This document shows positions 43,934 through 51,823 of a stretch of 64,000 bases of DNA, piece by piece. The position numbers and the translations under genes were made by a program. The stretch covers positions 310,001 to 374,000 of the forward strand of contig CBDETA010000004.1 in assembly GCA_965242785.1 (NCBI GenBank), written 5' to 3'. A model generated the notes under the pieces. That model was not told the DNA's origin, ran no database searches, and saw only the letters and a program-made list of their open reading frames with translations. Numbering within the stretch: the first letter of the stretch is position 1; every line of letters begins with the position of its first letter. This DNA comes from Maricaulis sp965242785 (GTDB lineage: Bacteria; Pseudomonadota; Alphaproteobacteria; Caulobacterales; Maricaulaceae).

Positions 43934-45492
43934 TCCAACCCCTGCTTGACCGCCGCAGCTTCCTTCTTGCCACAGGTGCCAGCGCCGGCCTGGCTGCCAG
44001 GGCCTGCGCCCAGCCCCGCGGGTCGGACCCGGTCGTGCAGACCGCGCACGGCCCTGTCCGCGGCCGCACGGAAGACGGCATCCACTGCTTCCTCGGCGTT
44101 CGCTATGGTGCCGACACCGGCCTCGCCCGGTTCCAGCCGCCGCGCGCTCCGCAGGCCTGGACCGACATTTCCGACGCCACCGAATACGGCGCTGCCTCGC
44201 CACAAACCTCCGGCGAAGCGAACCAGGACGAGGACTGCCTCTTCCTCAATGTCTGGACACCGGGCCTGGAAGCCGGTGCCGACCGACCTGTCATGGTCTA
44301 TTTCCACGGCGGGGCCTACTCCAACGGGTCCGGCTCACACCCGCTCTATGACGGCACCCGCCTGTGCCAGCGCGGCGATGTAGTGGTGGTCACCGTCAAT
44401 CACCGGCTCAATGCCTTCGGCTATCTCTATCTGCAGCGCCTGCTGGGGCCGGCATTCTCGGCCTCGGGCAATGCCGGCCAGCTCGACCTGATCCTGTCGC
44501 TGGAATGGGTACGCGCGAACATCGCGGCCTTCGGCGGCAATCCGGACCGGGTGATGGTGTTCGGCCAGTCCGGCGGAGGCGCCAAGATCGCCAGCCTAAT
44601 GGCCACGCCCGCGGCAGACGGCCTGTTCCATGCCGCCGCCAGCATGAGCGGCCAACAGGTCACGGCCTCCGGCCCCGCCAATGCCACCGCACGCAGCCGG
44701 GCCTTCCTGGCCGCGCTGGGCCTGGAGGACAGCACGGCGCATCAATTGCTGGATATGCCCGTGGAACGCTTGGTCGAGGGTCTGGCAGCCGCCGATCCCG
44801 TCCTGCCCTATGGCCGCGTCTATTTCGGCCCGGTGATGGACCAGGTGGTGATGCCCCGCCATCCCTTTTATCCGGATGCCGCACCGCAATCGCTGCACAT
44901 TCCGATGATCATCGGCAATACGCATGACGAGACCCGCGCCTTCCTGCGCGGTGAGGCCTATGACACTATCGGCTGGGACGACCTGCCCGACCTTCTCATC
45001 CCCAATATGCGCGTCGACATCCGTCCCGAGACTGTCATCGAACGCTATCGCGCCTGGTATCCCGAGCGCTCACCCAGCGAGCTATTCTACAACATCACAA
45101 CGGCCGCGCGCTCCTGGCGGGCCGCCGTGATCGAGGCAGAGGAGCGCGCCCGCGCCGGTGCACCGGCCTATGTCTACCAGATGGATTGGGGCAATCCCTA
45201 CGCCCCCCACACTTTTGATATCCCGCTGGTTTTCGACAACACAGCCGTCGAGGGCAGCCTGACCGGAAACAGCGAGACGGCGCGCAACATGGCGGCCCTG
45301 ATGAGCGAGGCCTTCATTGCCCTGGCGCGCTCGGGCAACCCCAATCACGCCGCCCTGCCGACGTGGACGCCCTACAGCCTGGCCAACCGGGAAACCCTGG
45401 TGTTCGACTGGCCGCCGCGCATGGAGAATGATCCGCGCGGACAGGAGCGGGCGCTGTTCGCAACCGTGCCCTACGTCCAGCCGGGCACCTAG
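43930..45492 (+). CDS. Type B carboxylesterase, Tat-like signal
   Basis: A 520-residue secreted esterase. The N-terminus DRRSFLLATGASAGLAARACA looks like a twin-arginine signal. Domain landmarks: EDCLFLNVWTPG, YFHGGAYSNGS (oxyanion hole), the nucleophile elbow FGQSGGGAKI, an acidic residue in GNTHDETRAFL, a histidine in YAPHTFDIPLVF and GNPNHAALPTW. The elbow departs from the common GESAGG. Being the third gene of the uxaA-kdgK unit, it may remove ester groups from uronate-containing material (methyl, acetyl or aromatic esters) before uptake. This is inference from context; the family is broad. Confidence 0.88.
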   Translation: MIQPLLDRRSFLLATGASAGLAARACAQPRGSDPVVQTAHGPVRGRTEDGIHCFLGVRYGADTGLARFQPPRAPQAWTDISDATEYGAASPQTSGEANQDEDCLFLNVWTPGLEAGADRPVMVYFHGGAYSNGSGSHPLYDGTRLCQRGDVVVVTVNHRLNAFGYLYLQRLLGPAFSASGNAGQLDLILSLEWVRANIAAFGGNPDRVMVFGQSGGGAKIASLMATPAADGLFHAAASMSGQQVTASGPANATARSRAFLAALGLEDSTAHQLLDMPVERLVEGLAAADPVLPYGRVYFGPVMDQVVMPRHPFYPDAAPQSLHIPMIIGNTHDETRAFLRGEAYDTIGWDDLPDLLIPNMRVDIRPETVIERYRAWYPERSPSELFYNITTAARSWRAAVIEAEERARAGAPAYVYQMDWGNPYAPHTFDIPLVFDNTAVEGSLTGNSETARNMAALMSEAFIALARSGNPNHAALPTWTPYSLANRETLVFDWPPRMENDPRGQERALFATVPYVQPGT

Positions 45493-45495
45493 CGT

Positions 45496-46659
45496 CTAGT
45501 CCTGCGGCAGGTTTTCCAGGAAGAAGCGGATCGTGTTCTCGCCCATCACCTGGCGCACCTGGTCTTCGTCGAGACCGGCGGCCAGAAGACGGTCCGTGAG
45601 GACGGCGTATTCGGACGCGTCGAACGTCGTGGTGATGGTCCCGTCATAGTCCGACCCCAGTGCCACATGGTCGATGCCGACCAGATCGATCGCCGCCAGG
45701 ATGGCCGCGGCCACGCCTTCCGGACTGTCGTCGCAGGTCACATCCTCCCAGAATCCGATACCGATCAGCCCGCCTTCGGCGGCGATGGCCTGCATCAGCT
45801 CGTCGGAGATATTGCGCGTGACCGGGCAGTGGCCGTGAATACCGGTGTGCGACACCACCAGCGGCCGGTCCGTCATGGCCAGCACCTCGCGCACCACCTG
45901 CGGTGAGGAATGGGCGACATCAATGATCATGCCGCGCTCCAGCATGGCTGCGACCGCATCACGCCCGAAGGGCGTGAGCCCCGCACCGGACAGGCCGTGC
46001 AGGGAGCCACCCAGCTCATTGTCGAAAAAGTGCTGCAGCCCGATGAGGCGATAGCCGGCGTCCCACAGCGGACCGATATTGGCCAGATCGCCTTCCAGAG
46101 GATGGGCGCCCTCCGTGGCCAGAAGTCCGGCCAGAACGGCACGGTTGGAGGCCCGCCGGCGCAGGGCATCGGCCAGGTCACCCTGCGTCCGAACAACAAC
46201 AAAGTCCTCATCCCTCTCTGCAAGGCGATTGAGGCGGTCGGCATGGTAGAGCGCGCGATTGCGGATCGAGCCCCAGGTGTCGATCGGCCAGCGCTGGGCG
46301 ATGGCCAGCGGCGTGATGTTGTCGCTGTCGGCCGAGTTGGCCTCATAATTCATCGAGGATGGGGTCTTGGTGACGCTGGCAAAGACCTGGAAGGCCACTT
46401 GCCCCTCGCGCAGACGCGGCAGGTCGGTGTGGCCGCGATCATTGCGGTGAGCCGGATTGCGCATCCACAACAGCATGTCGGAATGCAGATCGGCGACCCG
46501 CAGCTGCGCGTGCAGGGCGCGGGCCTCGTCCGAAAGCGCATAAGGGGCATGATCGACGACCAGATTGCGGCCCGCATCGATCCGCACCGGAATGACGTAA
46601 AAGAAGGCCACCGCCACGACGCTCACCAGCAGCGCCACAAGACCCAGAAAAACACGCAT
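45496..46659 (-). CDS. Membrane dipeptidase (M19 family)
   Basis: A 387-residue protein with an N-terminal signal anchor (LGLVALLVSVVAVAFFYVI) and all zinc-site pieces of renal-dipeptidase-like enzymes: DLHSDMLLW (HxD), LLATEGAHPL (bridging Glu), DVAHSS, VSHTGIHGHCP and GSDYDGT. It hydrolyses dipeptides, often with broad stereochemistry, in the periplasm or at the membrane. It converges with the esterase gene with a gap of three bases. Confidence 0.93.
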   Translation of the reverse strand: MRVFLGLVALLVSVVAVAFFYVIPVRIDAGRNLVVDHAPYALSDEARALHAQLRVADLHSDMLLWMRNPAHRNDRGHTDLPRLREGQVAFQVFASVTKTPSSMNYEANSADSDNITPLAIAQRWPIDTWGSIRNRALYHADRLNRLAERDEDFVVVRTQGDLADALRRRASNRAVLAGLLATEGAHPLEGDLANIGPLWDAGYRLIGLQHFFDNELGGSLHGLSGAGLTPFGRDAVAAMLERGMIIDVAHSSPQVVREVLAMTDRPLVVSHTGIHGHCPVTRNISDELMQAIAAEGGLIGIGFWEDVTCDDSPEGVAAAILAAIDLVGIDHVALGSDYDGTITTTFDASEYAVLTDRLLAAGLDEDQVRQVMGENTIRFFLENLPQD

Positions 46660-46711
46660 CGATCCACCCCGAAAATCCTGTTTGATCCGGGAGTAGCGCG
46701 AAAAGCGGACA

Positions 46712-46745
46712 CAAAAAAGACCGCCGGCGCGAAACGCCGGCGGTC
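46712..46745 (-). terminator. Rho-independent terminator of the two-repeat secreted protein gene
   Basis: On the minus strand GACCGCCGGCG / CGCCGGCGGTC (11 perfect pairs, 5-base loop) followed by TTTTTTG, 21 bases after the stop. Confidence 0.93.
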
Positions 46746-46766
46746 GATTTGAAACGATGTCCGATC

Positions 46767-47672
46767 CTATTCGCTGAACAGTTCGGAGATCGACAGCGAA
46801 GCCTGGGCATTCTCCCCCTGGCGGTAGGAACCGATCCAGATGTCATAGGTGCCCGAAGCCGGATTGTGGAAAGTCAGCGCCGGGTTGAGGCCGGCATTGC
46901 CGCCATCATCATTGCAGTGCCAGTTGCCGTTCGGGTCATTCACCAGAATGGTCGTGTCCGAAGAGGAATTGGCCGACAGGATCAGCGGCAGGGAACCGGC
47001 CGTGAAGCTCAGCTCGAAGTCCGGAGCCGCAGACACCCAGCCGGCACAGCCCGAACGCACTTCAGACGCCTGGTGGGAGCCGCCGGAAATGATGTCCACG
47101 CGATAGGGATCCGGGGTGAAACCGCCGTTCAGGCTGACACTGCCGAAATTGGCCGGAAGCGACCAGTCGATGCTCTGATAGGAAGAGCCCCCACCGGAAG
47201 CGCCGCCACCGGCCAGACCCAGCTCCGAGATCGACAGGGTGGCATCGGCATAATTGCCTTCGCGGTAGGAACCGACCCAGATGTCATAGCGGCCCGAGGC
47301 CGGGTTCGCGAAAGTCAGCGACGGGTTGAGGCCCTCACCGCTGTCATCATCGCAATACCAGTTGCCACTGGGTCCGTTGACCACCAGCGTGGTGTCGCTG
47401 TCCGACACGGCTCCGATCGTCAGATCGAACATGTTGCCGGCCTGGTAATAGACGGAATAGTCCGGCGCATTGGCGATCCAGCCGCGGCAGGAGCTCGACA
47501 CATTGCTGGCGGGACGGGCGCCACCCGAGGTCAGCCGGACATTGTAGGGATCGGGGGTGAAACCCGAATTCAGGTTGACACTTCCATAGGTCGGCGGCGC
47601 GGAATAATCCTGCGCCAGCGCCGGTACGGACAAGGCAGCAACGGAAACAACAGCAGCGAGAATGGTCTTCAT
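46767..47672 (-). CDS. Secreted protein of two tandem PPC-like beta domains
   Basis: A 301-residue protein with a Sec signal (VPALA-Q). Two homologous repeats of about 125 residues (roughly 25-150 and 168-300) are joined by a Gly/Ser linker (GLAGGGASGGGSS). Each has YGSVNLNSGFTPDPYNV or its equivalent, SSCRGWIANAPD, WYCDDDSGEGLNPSLTF and YDIWVGSYREG. Each repeat has two cysteines, likely one disulfide, and an Asp-rich segment that could bind calcium. The layout resembles bacterial pre-peptidase C-terminal domains, here as a free-standing pair without a protease. It may bind a surface, a polymer or an enzyme. Single-gene unit with its own terminator. Confidence 0.82.
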   Translation of the reverse strand: MKTILAAVVSVAALSVPALAQDYSAPPTYGSVNLNSGFTPDPYNVRLTSGGARPASNVSSSCRGWIANAPDYSVYYQAGNMFDLTIGAVSDSDTTLVVNGPSGNWYCDDDSGEGLNPSLTFANPASGRYDIWVGSYREGNYADATLSISELGLAGGGASGGGSSYQSIDWSLPANFGSVSLNGGFTPDPYRVDIISGGSHQASEVRSGCAGWVSAAPDFELSFTAGSLPLILSANSSSDTTILVNDPNGNWHCNDDGGNAGLNPALTFHNPASGTYDIWIGSYRQGENAQASLSISELFSE

Positions 47673-47856
47673 ATCAGGCCCCCCTTCAAGAGCCGGCCAT
47701 CGTGCAATCCTGACGCCCCCTGCGTCCGGAAGCCTCCGGCAACTGATTGAAGACTAGACGATATCTTCGCTGAACCCTAGCTGAACGCCGAATTTTTCCA
47801 TTCCGAGCCATGCCGGGCCCGGTTTTCGGCGCGAATTGACCCCGGACCGGGCCAAG

Positions 47857-48714
47857 CTAGTCCCTTGCCGGCGAAGTGTCAGGCGGGAGCAGAATGATGG
47901 CCTCGACCACATTTCCCGCGCCAAGATAGGTCACCGAGGCAAAGGACAGGGCCCGGGCCATGGCAATGCCGCGGCCGCGATAACCCGTCGCATGCAGGGC
48001 ATCATCATCCAGCCGGGCATGGTCGAAACCGTCCCCTTCATCCTGGATCGTCAAAGAGATCATGCGGCGTCCGCGATTGAAGTTCACGATCACGCGGCGC
48101 TCGGCATAGCGCGGGTCGCGCAGGCGGCGCTCGATTTCCTCGCGCCACCCCCCCTGGATCAACAGCTCCTGCTTGAGCTGCGCCCCGATCTCCAGATTGC
48201 CGTGCTCGACAGCATTCACCAGCAACTCCTGAAGGCCCATCACGACCGCATCCGGATCCGGGCAGGCGAGCGCCAGCATTGTGGACAGGTTGCGGGCTTC
48301 CTCCAGCGTGGAGAACTCGAACTGGCCCGAAATGATTGTTCCGACCGCGGACTTCCGGTTGGCCACATCCAGACGCAGGGACGCGACCTGTTCACGGAAT
48401 TCGCGGGCCGCACGGACGATGCTCATCACGGCAGCGGCCTGGGCATCAGCCGGCAGGATGAAGTCGGCGCGCACGGACGTGTCCGGGTCTGCTGTCAGCA
48501 GGATGGTCTGGACGGCCTGGCCGCCCGCGCGGCCAGCACGTGTCAGGACCGAAGCGTGGGCGTCGTCGGCGATGATGATGCCAATGCCGGCAACATCCGG
48601 CAGGTCTCCGGAGCGCACCGGCTCCTGTCCGGTTTCCGACGCGATGGCCCGCTCGAGGCCCGCCGGACACCCGGCTTCGGTCAGCGCCAGCCAGATGCCG
48701 TCAGGCTTGCGCAT
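47857..48714 (-). CDS. HATPase_c anti-sigma-type Ser kinase with receiver-like N-terminus
   Basis: A 285-residue protein. The C-terminal half (about 130-278) is an RsbW/SpoIIAB-type GHKL ATPase: N-box GLQELLVNAVEHGN, G1 IQDEGDGFD and G2 GYRGRGIAMA. The N-terminal 100 residues alternate strands and helices like a receiver (GIGIIIADD, TILLTADPDTSV, FILPADAQAAAVMSIVRAA) but lack an obvious phospho-acceptor aspartate and lysine pattern. It probably phosphorylates the STAS protein encoded two genes upstream and may bind a sigma factor or other target. Its start overlaps the phosphatase gene by 14 bases. Confidence 0.85.
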   Translation of the reverse strand: MRKPDGIWLALTEAGCPAGLERAIASETGQEPVRSGDLPDVAGIGIIIADDAHASVLTRAGRAGGQAVQTILLTADPDTSVRADFILPADAQAAAVMSIVRAAREFREQVASLRLDVANRKSAVGTIISGQFEFSTLEEARNLSTMLALACPDPDAVVMGLQELLVNAVEHGNLEIGAQLKQELLIQGGWREEIERRLRDPRYAERRVIVNFNRGRRMISLTIQDEGDGFDHARLDDDALHATGYRGRGIAMARALSFASVTYLGAGNVVEAIILLPPDTSPARD

Positions 48715-49891
48715 CTTGAGCCTTCATTTCAACCAACAGCCAGGTCAGGTCATCGCGGAAACGCCGGTCGGGTGTCCCGAACAGGGACTGCATCAGCGCC
48801 GAACTGAAATCACTCTGCACGCCCAGAGCCGACACCAGGCCGCGCGCCAGCTTCTCGGCGCTCAGCGTGTTCTGGGGCGTTTCGAAATCCTCGTACAACG
48901 CGTCGGAATAGACGAACAGGCGATCGCCCTTGCAGAGGGTTTCGCGCGTCGCCTCGAAGCCGACACCGGACCGGCAGCCCAGAAGCGTGCCGTGCTGGTC
49001 CAGCCAGCGCACTTTACCGTGAGCATTGACGAGGAGCGGTGGCGGAGCGCCCGCAGAGACATAGTCCAGGCATCCCTGCGCCGGGTCGATCAGTGCGTAG
49101 AAGCCGGTGGCGAAATGCTCGACCGGCAGGATACGCACCAGACTCTCGTTCAGACGTTCCATCCAGGCCGAGGGATCACGGCGCTCCTCGATCTGCTCGG
49201 CCGCCAGCATGTGCACCCGGAAGGCATTGATCGCAGCGGTCACGCCGTGCCCGGACAGATCGACCATGAACAGGCCGAACCGGGTCTCGTCGACCGGGAA
49301 GATCTGCCAGAGATCACCGCCCAGCGTGTTGGACGCCTGATAGCGGGTCTGCATGTCGCAGCCGCGCGGGCCGACGATGGTCGCCACCTCGGCATCACTC
49401 ATCAGGAGCGAGTGCTGCATCGCCTGGGCGACGCCGAGATCTTCCTCCATGCGACGCTGATAAGTCTGCAGCCGACCGATCATCCGCCGCCGCTCCAGGT
49501 GCAGCTTGACGCGCGAGACCAGCTCTCCGGCATTGATCGGCTTGGACACCAGGTCCGAGGCGCCGCTGTCGAAAGCGCGCACCTTGAAATCGCCCTCCTG
49601 CACGCCGGTCTGGACCAGGATGGGGATGTCCAGCGCTAGCGCCTCACGGACATGCCGGCAGACTTCGAAACCGTCCATGCGCGGCATGACGATGTCCAGA
49701 ACCAGCATGTCGGGGGTTTCTTCCCGGATCGCTTCGATGGCCTCGACGCCGTCGGCGGCCGTGACCAGCTGCGTGAAACCGGCGCTGCGCAGGATCGACT
49801 CAATCAGCACCCGCGAGGAATTCAGGTCATCGACGATCAGGATGCGGCACTGCCGGTCTTCATCCGAGCCTGTCAGTGGCCGCTTTGCCAT
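48701..49891 (-). CDS. Response regulator with PP2C (SpoIIE/RsbU-type) phosphatase output
   Basis: A 396-residue protein: receiver domain (18-135; acidic pocket VDD, phospho-acceptor Asp66 in LDIVMPRMDG, Lys in SKP), a coiled linker helix (LERRRMIGRLQTYQRRMEEDL) and a PP2C SpoIIE domain with the metal motifs NTLGGDLWQIF, MVDLSGHG and RDDLTWLL. Phosphorylation of the receiver would switch on dephosphorylation of the STAS partner. The order resembles HsbR of Pseudomonas, but there the kinase domain is fused on; here it is the next gene. The start is seven bases behind the STAS gene. Confidence 0.93.
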   Translation of the reverse strand: MAKRPLTGSDEDRQCRILIVDDLNSSRVLIESILRSAGFTQLVTAADGVEAIEAIREETPDMLVLDIVMPRMDGFEVCRHVREALALDIPILVQTGVQEGDFKVRAFDSGASDLVSKPINAGELVSRVKLHLERRRMIGRLQTYQRRMEEDLGVAQAMQHSLLMSDAEVATIVGPRGCDMQTRYQASNTLGGDLWQIFPVDETRFGLFMVDLSGHGVTAAINAFRVHMLAAEQIEERRDPSAWMERLNESLVRILPVEHFATGFYALIDPAQGCLDYVSAGAPPPLLVNAHGKVRWLDQHGTLLGCRSGVGFEATRETLCKGDRLFVYSDALYEDFETPQNTLSAEKLARGLVSALGVQSDFSSALMQSLFGTPDRRFRDDLTWLLVEMKAQDAQA

Positions 49892-49898
49892 ACCGGCC

Positions 49899-50201
49899 TC
49901 AATCGATCGGGATCAGCTGTTCCAGTCGCGACAACTCCACGACCTTGGCGACATGGCCGCTCACGCCGCGGATGCGCAACTGCTTGTCCTGCTTGCCCGC
50001 GCGATCATTGGCCAGCAGCAGCATGCCGATGCCGGCGCTGTCGATCTGTTGCAGAGCGGACAGGTCGATCACGGCCGTGGGTGCCGGACTGTCGGCGATC
50101 TCGGTGACGACGCCGCGGAATTTTTCGTGATCGTCAAAGGTCAGTACGCCTGACAGATGGACGACGAGTGCGTCTCCCGTGGCTTCCGTGCGATAGTCCA
50201 T
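49899..50201 (-). CDS. STAS-domain anti-anti-sigma factor
   Basis: A 100-residue single STAS domain. The strand-helix stretch VIDLSALQQIDSAGIGMLLLAND holds the likely phosphorylated Ser55 (IDSAGIG). It should be phosphorylated by the HATPase protein and dephosphorylated by the PP2C response regulator, releasing or sequestering the kinase's target. It lies 24 bases downstream of the Hpt gene and seven upstream of the phosphatase gene. Confidence 0.92.
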   Translation of the reverse strand: MDYRTEATGDALVVHLSGVLTFDDHEKFRGVVTEIADSPAPTAVIDLSALQQIDSAGIGMLLLANDRAGKQDKQLRIRGVSGHVAKVVELSRLEQLIPID

Positions 50202-50225
50202 GCCCTCTCCCCGGCTTGTCTGCGT

Positions 50226-50552
50226 TCAGGCCGCCATCAGCTGACTGACCGCGCTGTCCAGCACGGTCTCCAGGTGTGCCGCAAAGGCGTCATTGCCCTT
50301 TTCCAGTTCGGCCGCCAGCGCGCCCAGTCGCATCAGGCCGATATTGGAGGCGGCGCCCTTGAGCGCGTGCGCGATGGACCTGGCCTCGGCCCCATCCTGC
50401 CGGGCCAGAGCCTCGGCGTATTCGCGGCCGAGCCGTTCAAGATCGGCGACGAACTGGGTCTTCATGTCATCGAAAACCGGTTTGCCCACCGCAGAGACCA
50501 GGGTGGATACCGTGGTGGTGTCGAGTTCCGGCCGGGTTTGCCAGTCAGACAT
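50226..50552 (-). CDS. Hpt domain phosphotransfer protein
   Basis: A 108-residue four-helix histidine phosphotransfer protein with the site IAHALKGAASNIGL (His62). GGAAGGG lies eight bases before the start at 50552. It should receive phosphate from a hybrid kinase elsewhere and hand it to the receiver of the PP2C phosphatase encoded two genes downstream, like HptB in Pseudomonas. It is the first gene of the four-gene module. Confidence 0.9.
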   Translation of the reverse strand: MSDWQTRPELDTTTVSTLVSAVGKPVFDDMKTQFVADLERLGREYAEALARQDGAEARSIAHALKGAASNIGLMRLGALAAELEKGNDAFAAHLETVLDSAVSQLMAA

Positions 50553-50646
50553 GCGGGGCCCTTCCATCAGTCAGTCACGTCGCACAACACGCGGTTCACC
50601 CACACTACGCAGCGCCGCCCGGCCGGGGCAAGCGCGTGATCCCGCG

Positions 50647-51702
50647 TCAATGCGGCGGCGCGGAGGAATCCCGGATGACGATCTCGGAGCGGATCTCGCG
50701 GGACTGTTCCGGGCCGGGATCCTCGCCGGCGCGATGGCGGTCCAGGCTGTCAGCCAGCAGCTCGATGGCTTCGGCAGCCATGCTGGAGATCGGTTGGCGC
50801 ACCGTGGTGAGCTGCGGCCAGATGGCGGTCGCCGTCTGGGTATCATCGAACCCGACCACGGTGAGATCGCTGGGAATGTCCAGATTGTGCCGGTGGCCGA
50901 CGGCAATGGCCGCGACGGCCATGTCATCATTGGAGGCGAAGATCGCGGTCGGGCGCGCCTCGAGCGAGAGCAGCGCCTCGGTGGCCTCCAGGCCGGAGCG
51001 GTAGGTGAAGGCGCCTGGCTGCACCAGGTCCATGTCCAGCGGCAGGCCGGCCGCCTCGATGGCGGCGCAATAACCCTCATAGCGCTGCCGGCTGGCCCCG
51101 TGCTCGCCCGGCCCCTGGATGAAGCCGATGCGCCGATGACCCAGTTCGAGCAGGTATTCCGTCATCCGGCGCGACGCCGCCGCGTCATCCGTGACGATCC
51201 GGGCCGAACGTTCGGTTTCGACATCCGGCGAGATCCGCACATGGGGCAGGTTGGCGGCCTCCACGGCATCCAGGACCGCCAGGTTGTCACACACGGGTGG
51301 CGGGATGATCACGCCATCGAAATTCGACGTCCGCAGCATGTCGGCAATCGAGCTTTCCCAGTCCTGGTCGGCCGAGCCGCAGCTCTCCACGACCAGGTGG
51401 TAGCCCGCCTTGCGGCAGCGGTTCAGCGCGCCGATCAGGAGCTCGCTGATATAGCCGGCACTCGGATTGTCGTAGAGCAGGCCGATGAAATAGGTGTTGG
51501 CGCGCGCCAGGTTCCGGGCCGACAGGTTGGGCCGGTAGTTGAGGTCGCGAATGGCCGTTTGCACGCGTTCGCGTGTCTCGGGCCGCACATTGGGCTCGGC
51601 GTTCAACACCCGGGACACCGTCATCGCCGACACGCCCGCATGCTGGGCAACGTCCTTGATCGTGGCGCCGGATTGCTTGTTGGCCCGGGTTTTCACACTC
51701 AT
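50647..51702 (-). CDS. LacI family transcriptional regulator
   Basis: A 351-residue LacI regulator: HTH (ATIKDVAQHAGVSAMTVSRVLNAEPNVRPETRERV), hinge SARNLARAN and effector domain (IGLLYDNPSAGYISELL, FASNDDMAVAAI, TVVGFDDTQTATAIWPQLTTV). It is similar in type to the uronate regulator at 40134 but a different subgroup (AMTVSRVLN against KKTVSRVIN). Its neighbours (Hpt module downstream, chrR upstream) are not sugar genes, so its targets are elsewhere. Two TGGTARCGC sites precede it. Codons upstream of 51702 are open but unlike the family. Confidence 0.9.
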   Translation of the reverse strand: MSVKTRANKQSGATIKDVAQHAGVSAMTVSRVLNAEPNVRPETRERVQTAIRDLNYRPNLSARNLARANTYFIGLLYDNPSAGYISELLIGALNRCRKAGYHLVVESCGSADQDWESSIADMLRTSNFDGVIIPPPVCDNLAVLDAVEAANLPHVRISPDVETERSARIVTDDAAASRRMTEYLLELGHRRIGFIQGPGEHGASRQRYEGYCAAIEAAGLPLDMDLVQPGAFTYRSGLEATEALLSLEARPTAIFASNDDMAVAAIAVGHRHNLDIPSDLTVVGFDDTQTATAIWPQLTTVRQPISSMAAEAIELLADSLDRHRAGEDPGPEQSREIRSEIVIRDSSAPPH

Positions 51703-51723
51703 TTTTGGCGGCGGTCCGGTTGT

Positions 51724-51754
51724 TGGTAACGCTTGGCTGACGCAATGGTAGCGC
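51724..51754. promoter_or_regulatory. Candidate LacI operator half-sites, direct repeats
   Basis: TGGTAACGC (51724-51732) and TGGTAGCGC (51746-51754) start 22 bases apart, two helical turns, in the control region of the LacI gene. TGGTAGCGC is half of the known Caulobacter xylose-type operator. Probably autoregulation. Confidence 0.45.
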
Positions 51755-51823
51755 AAACGCAGAATAGACGCATGTCGCTTCGGCACAACTGCGACATGAC
51801 ACCGGACCGCCGCCGGGAAATAT

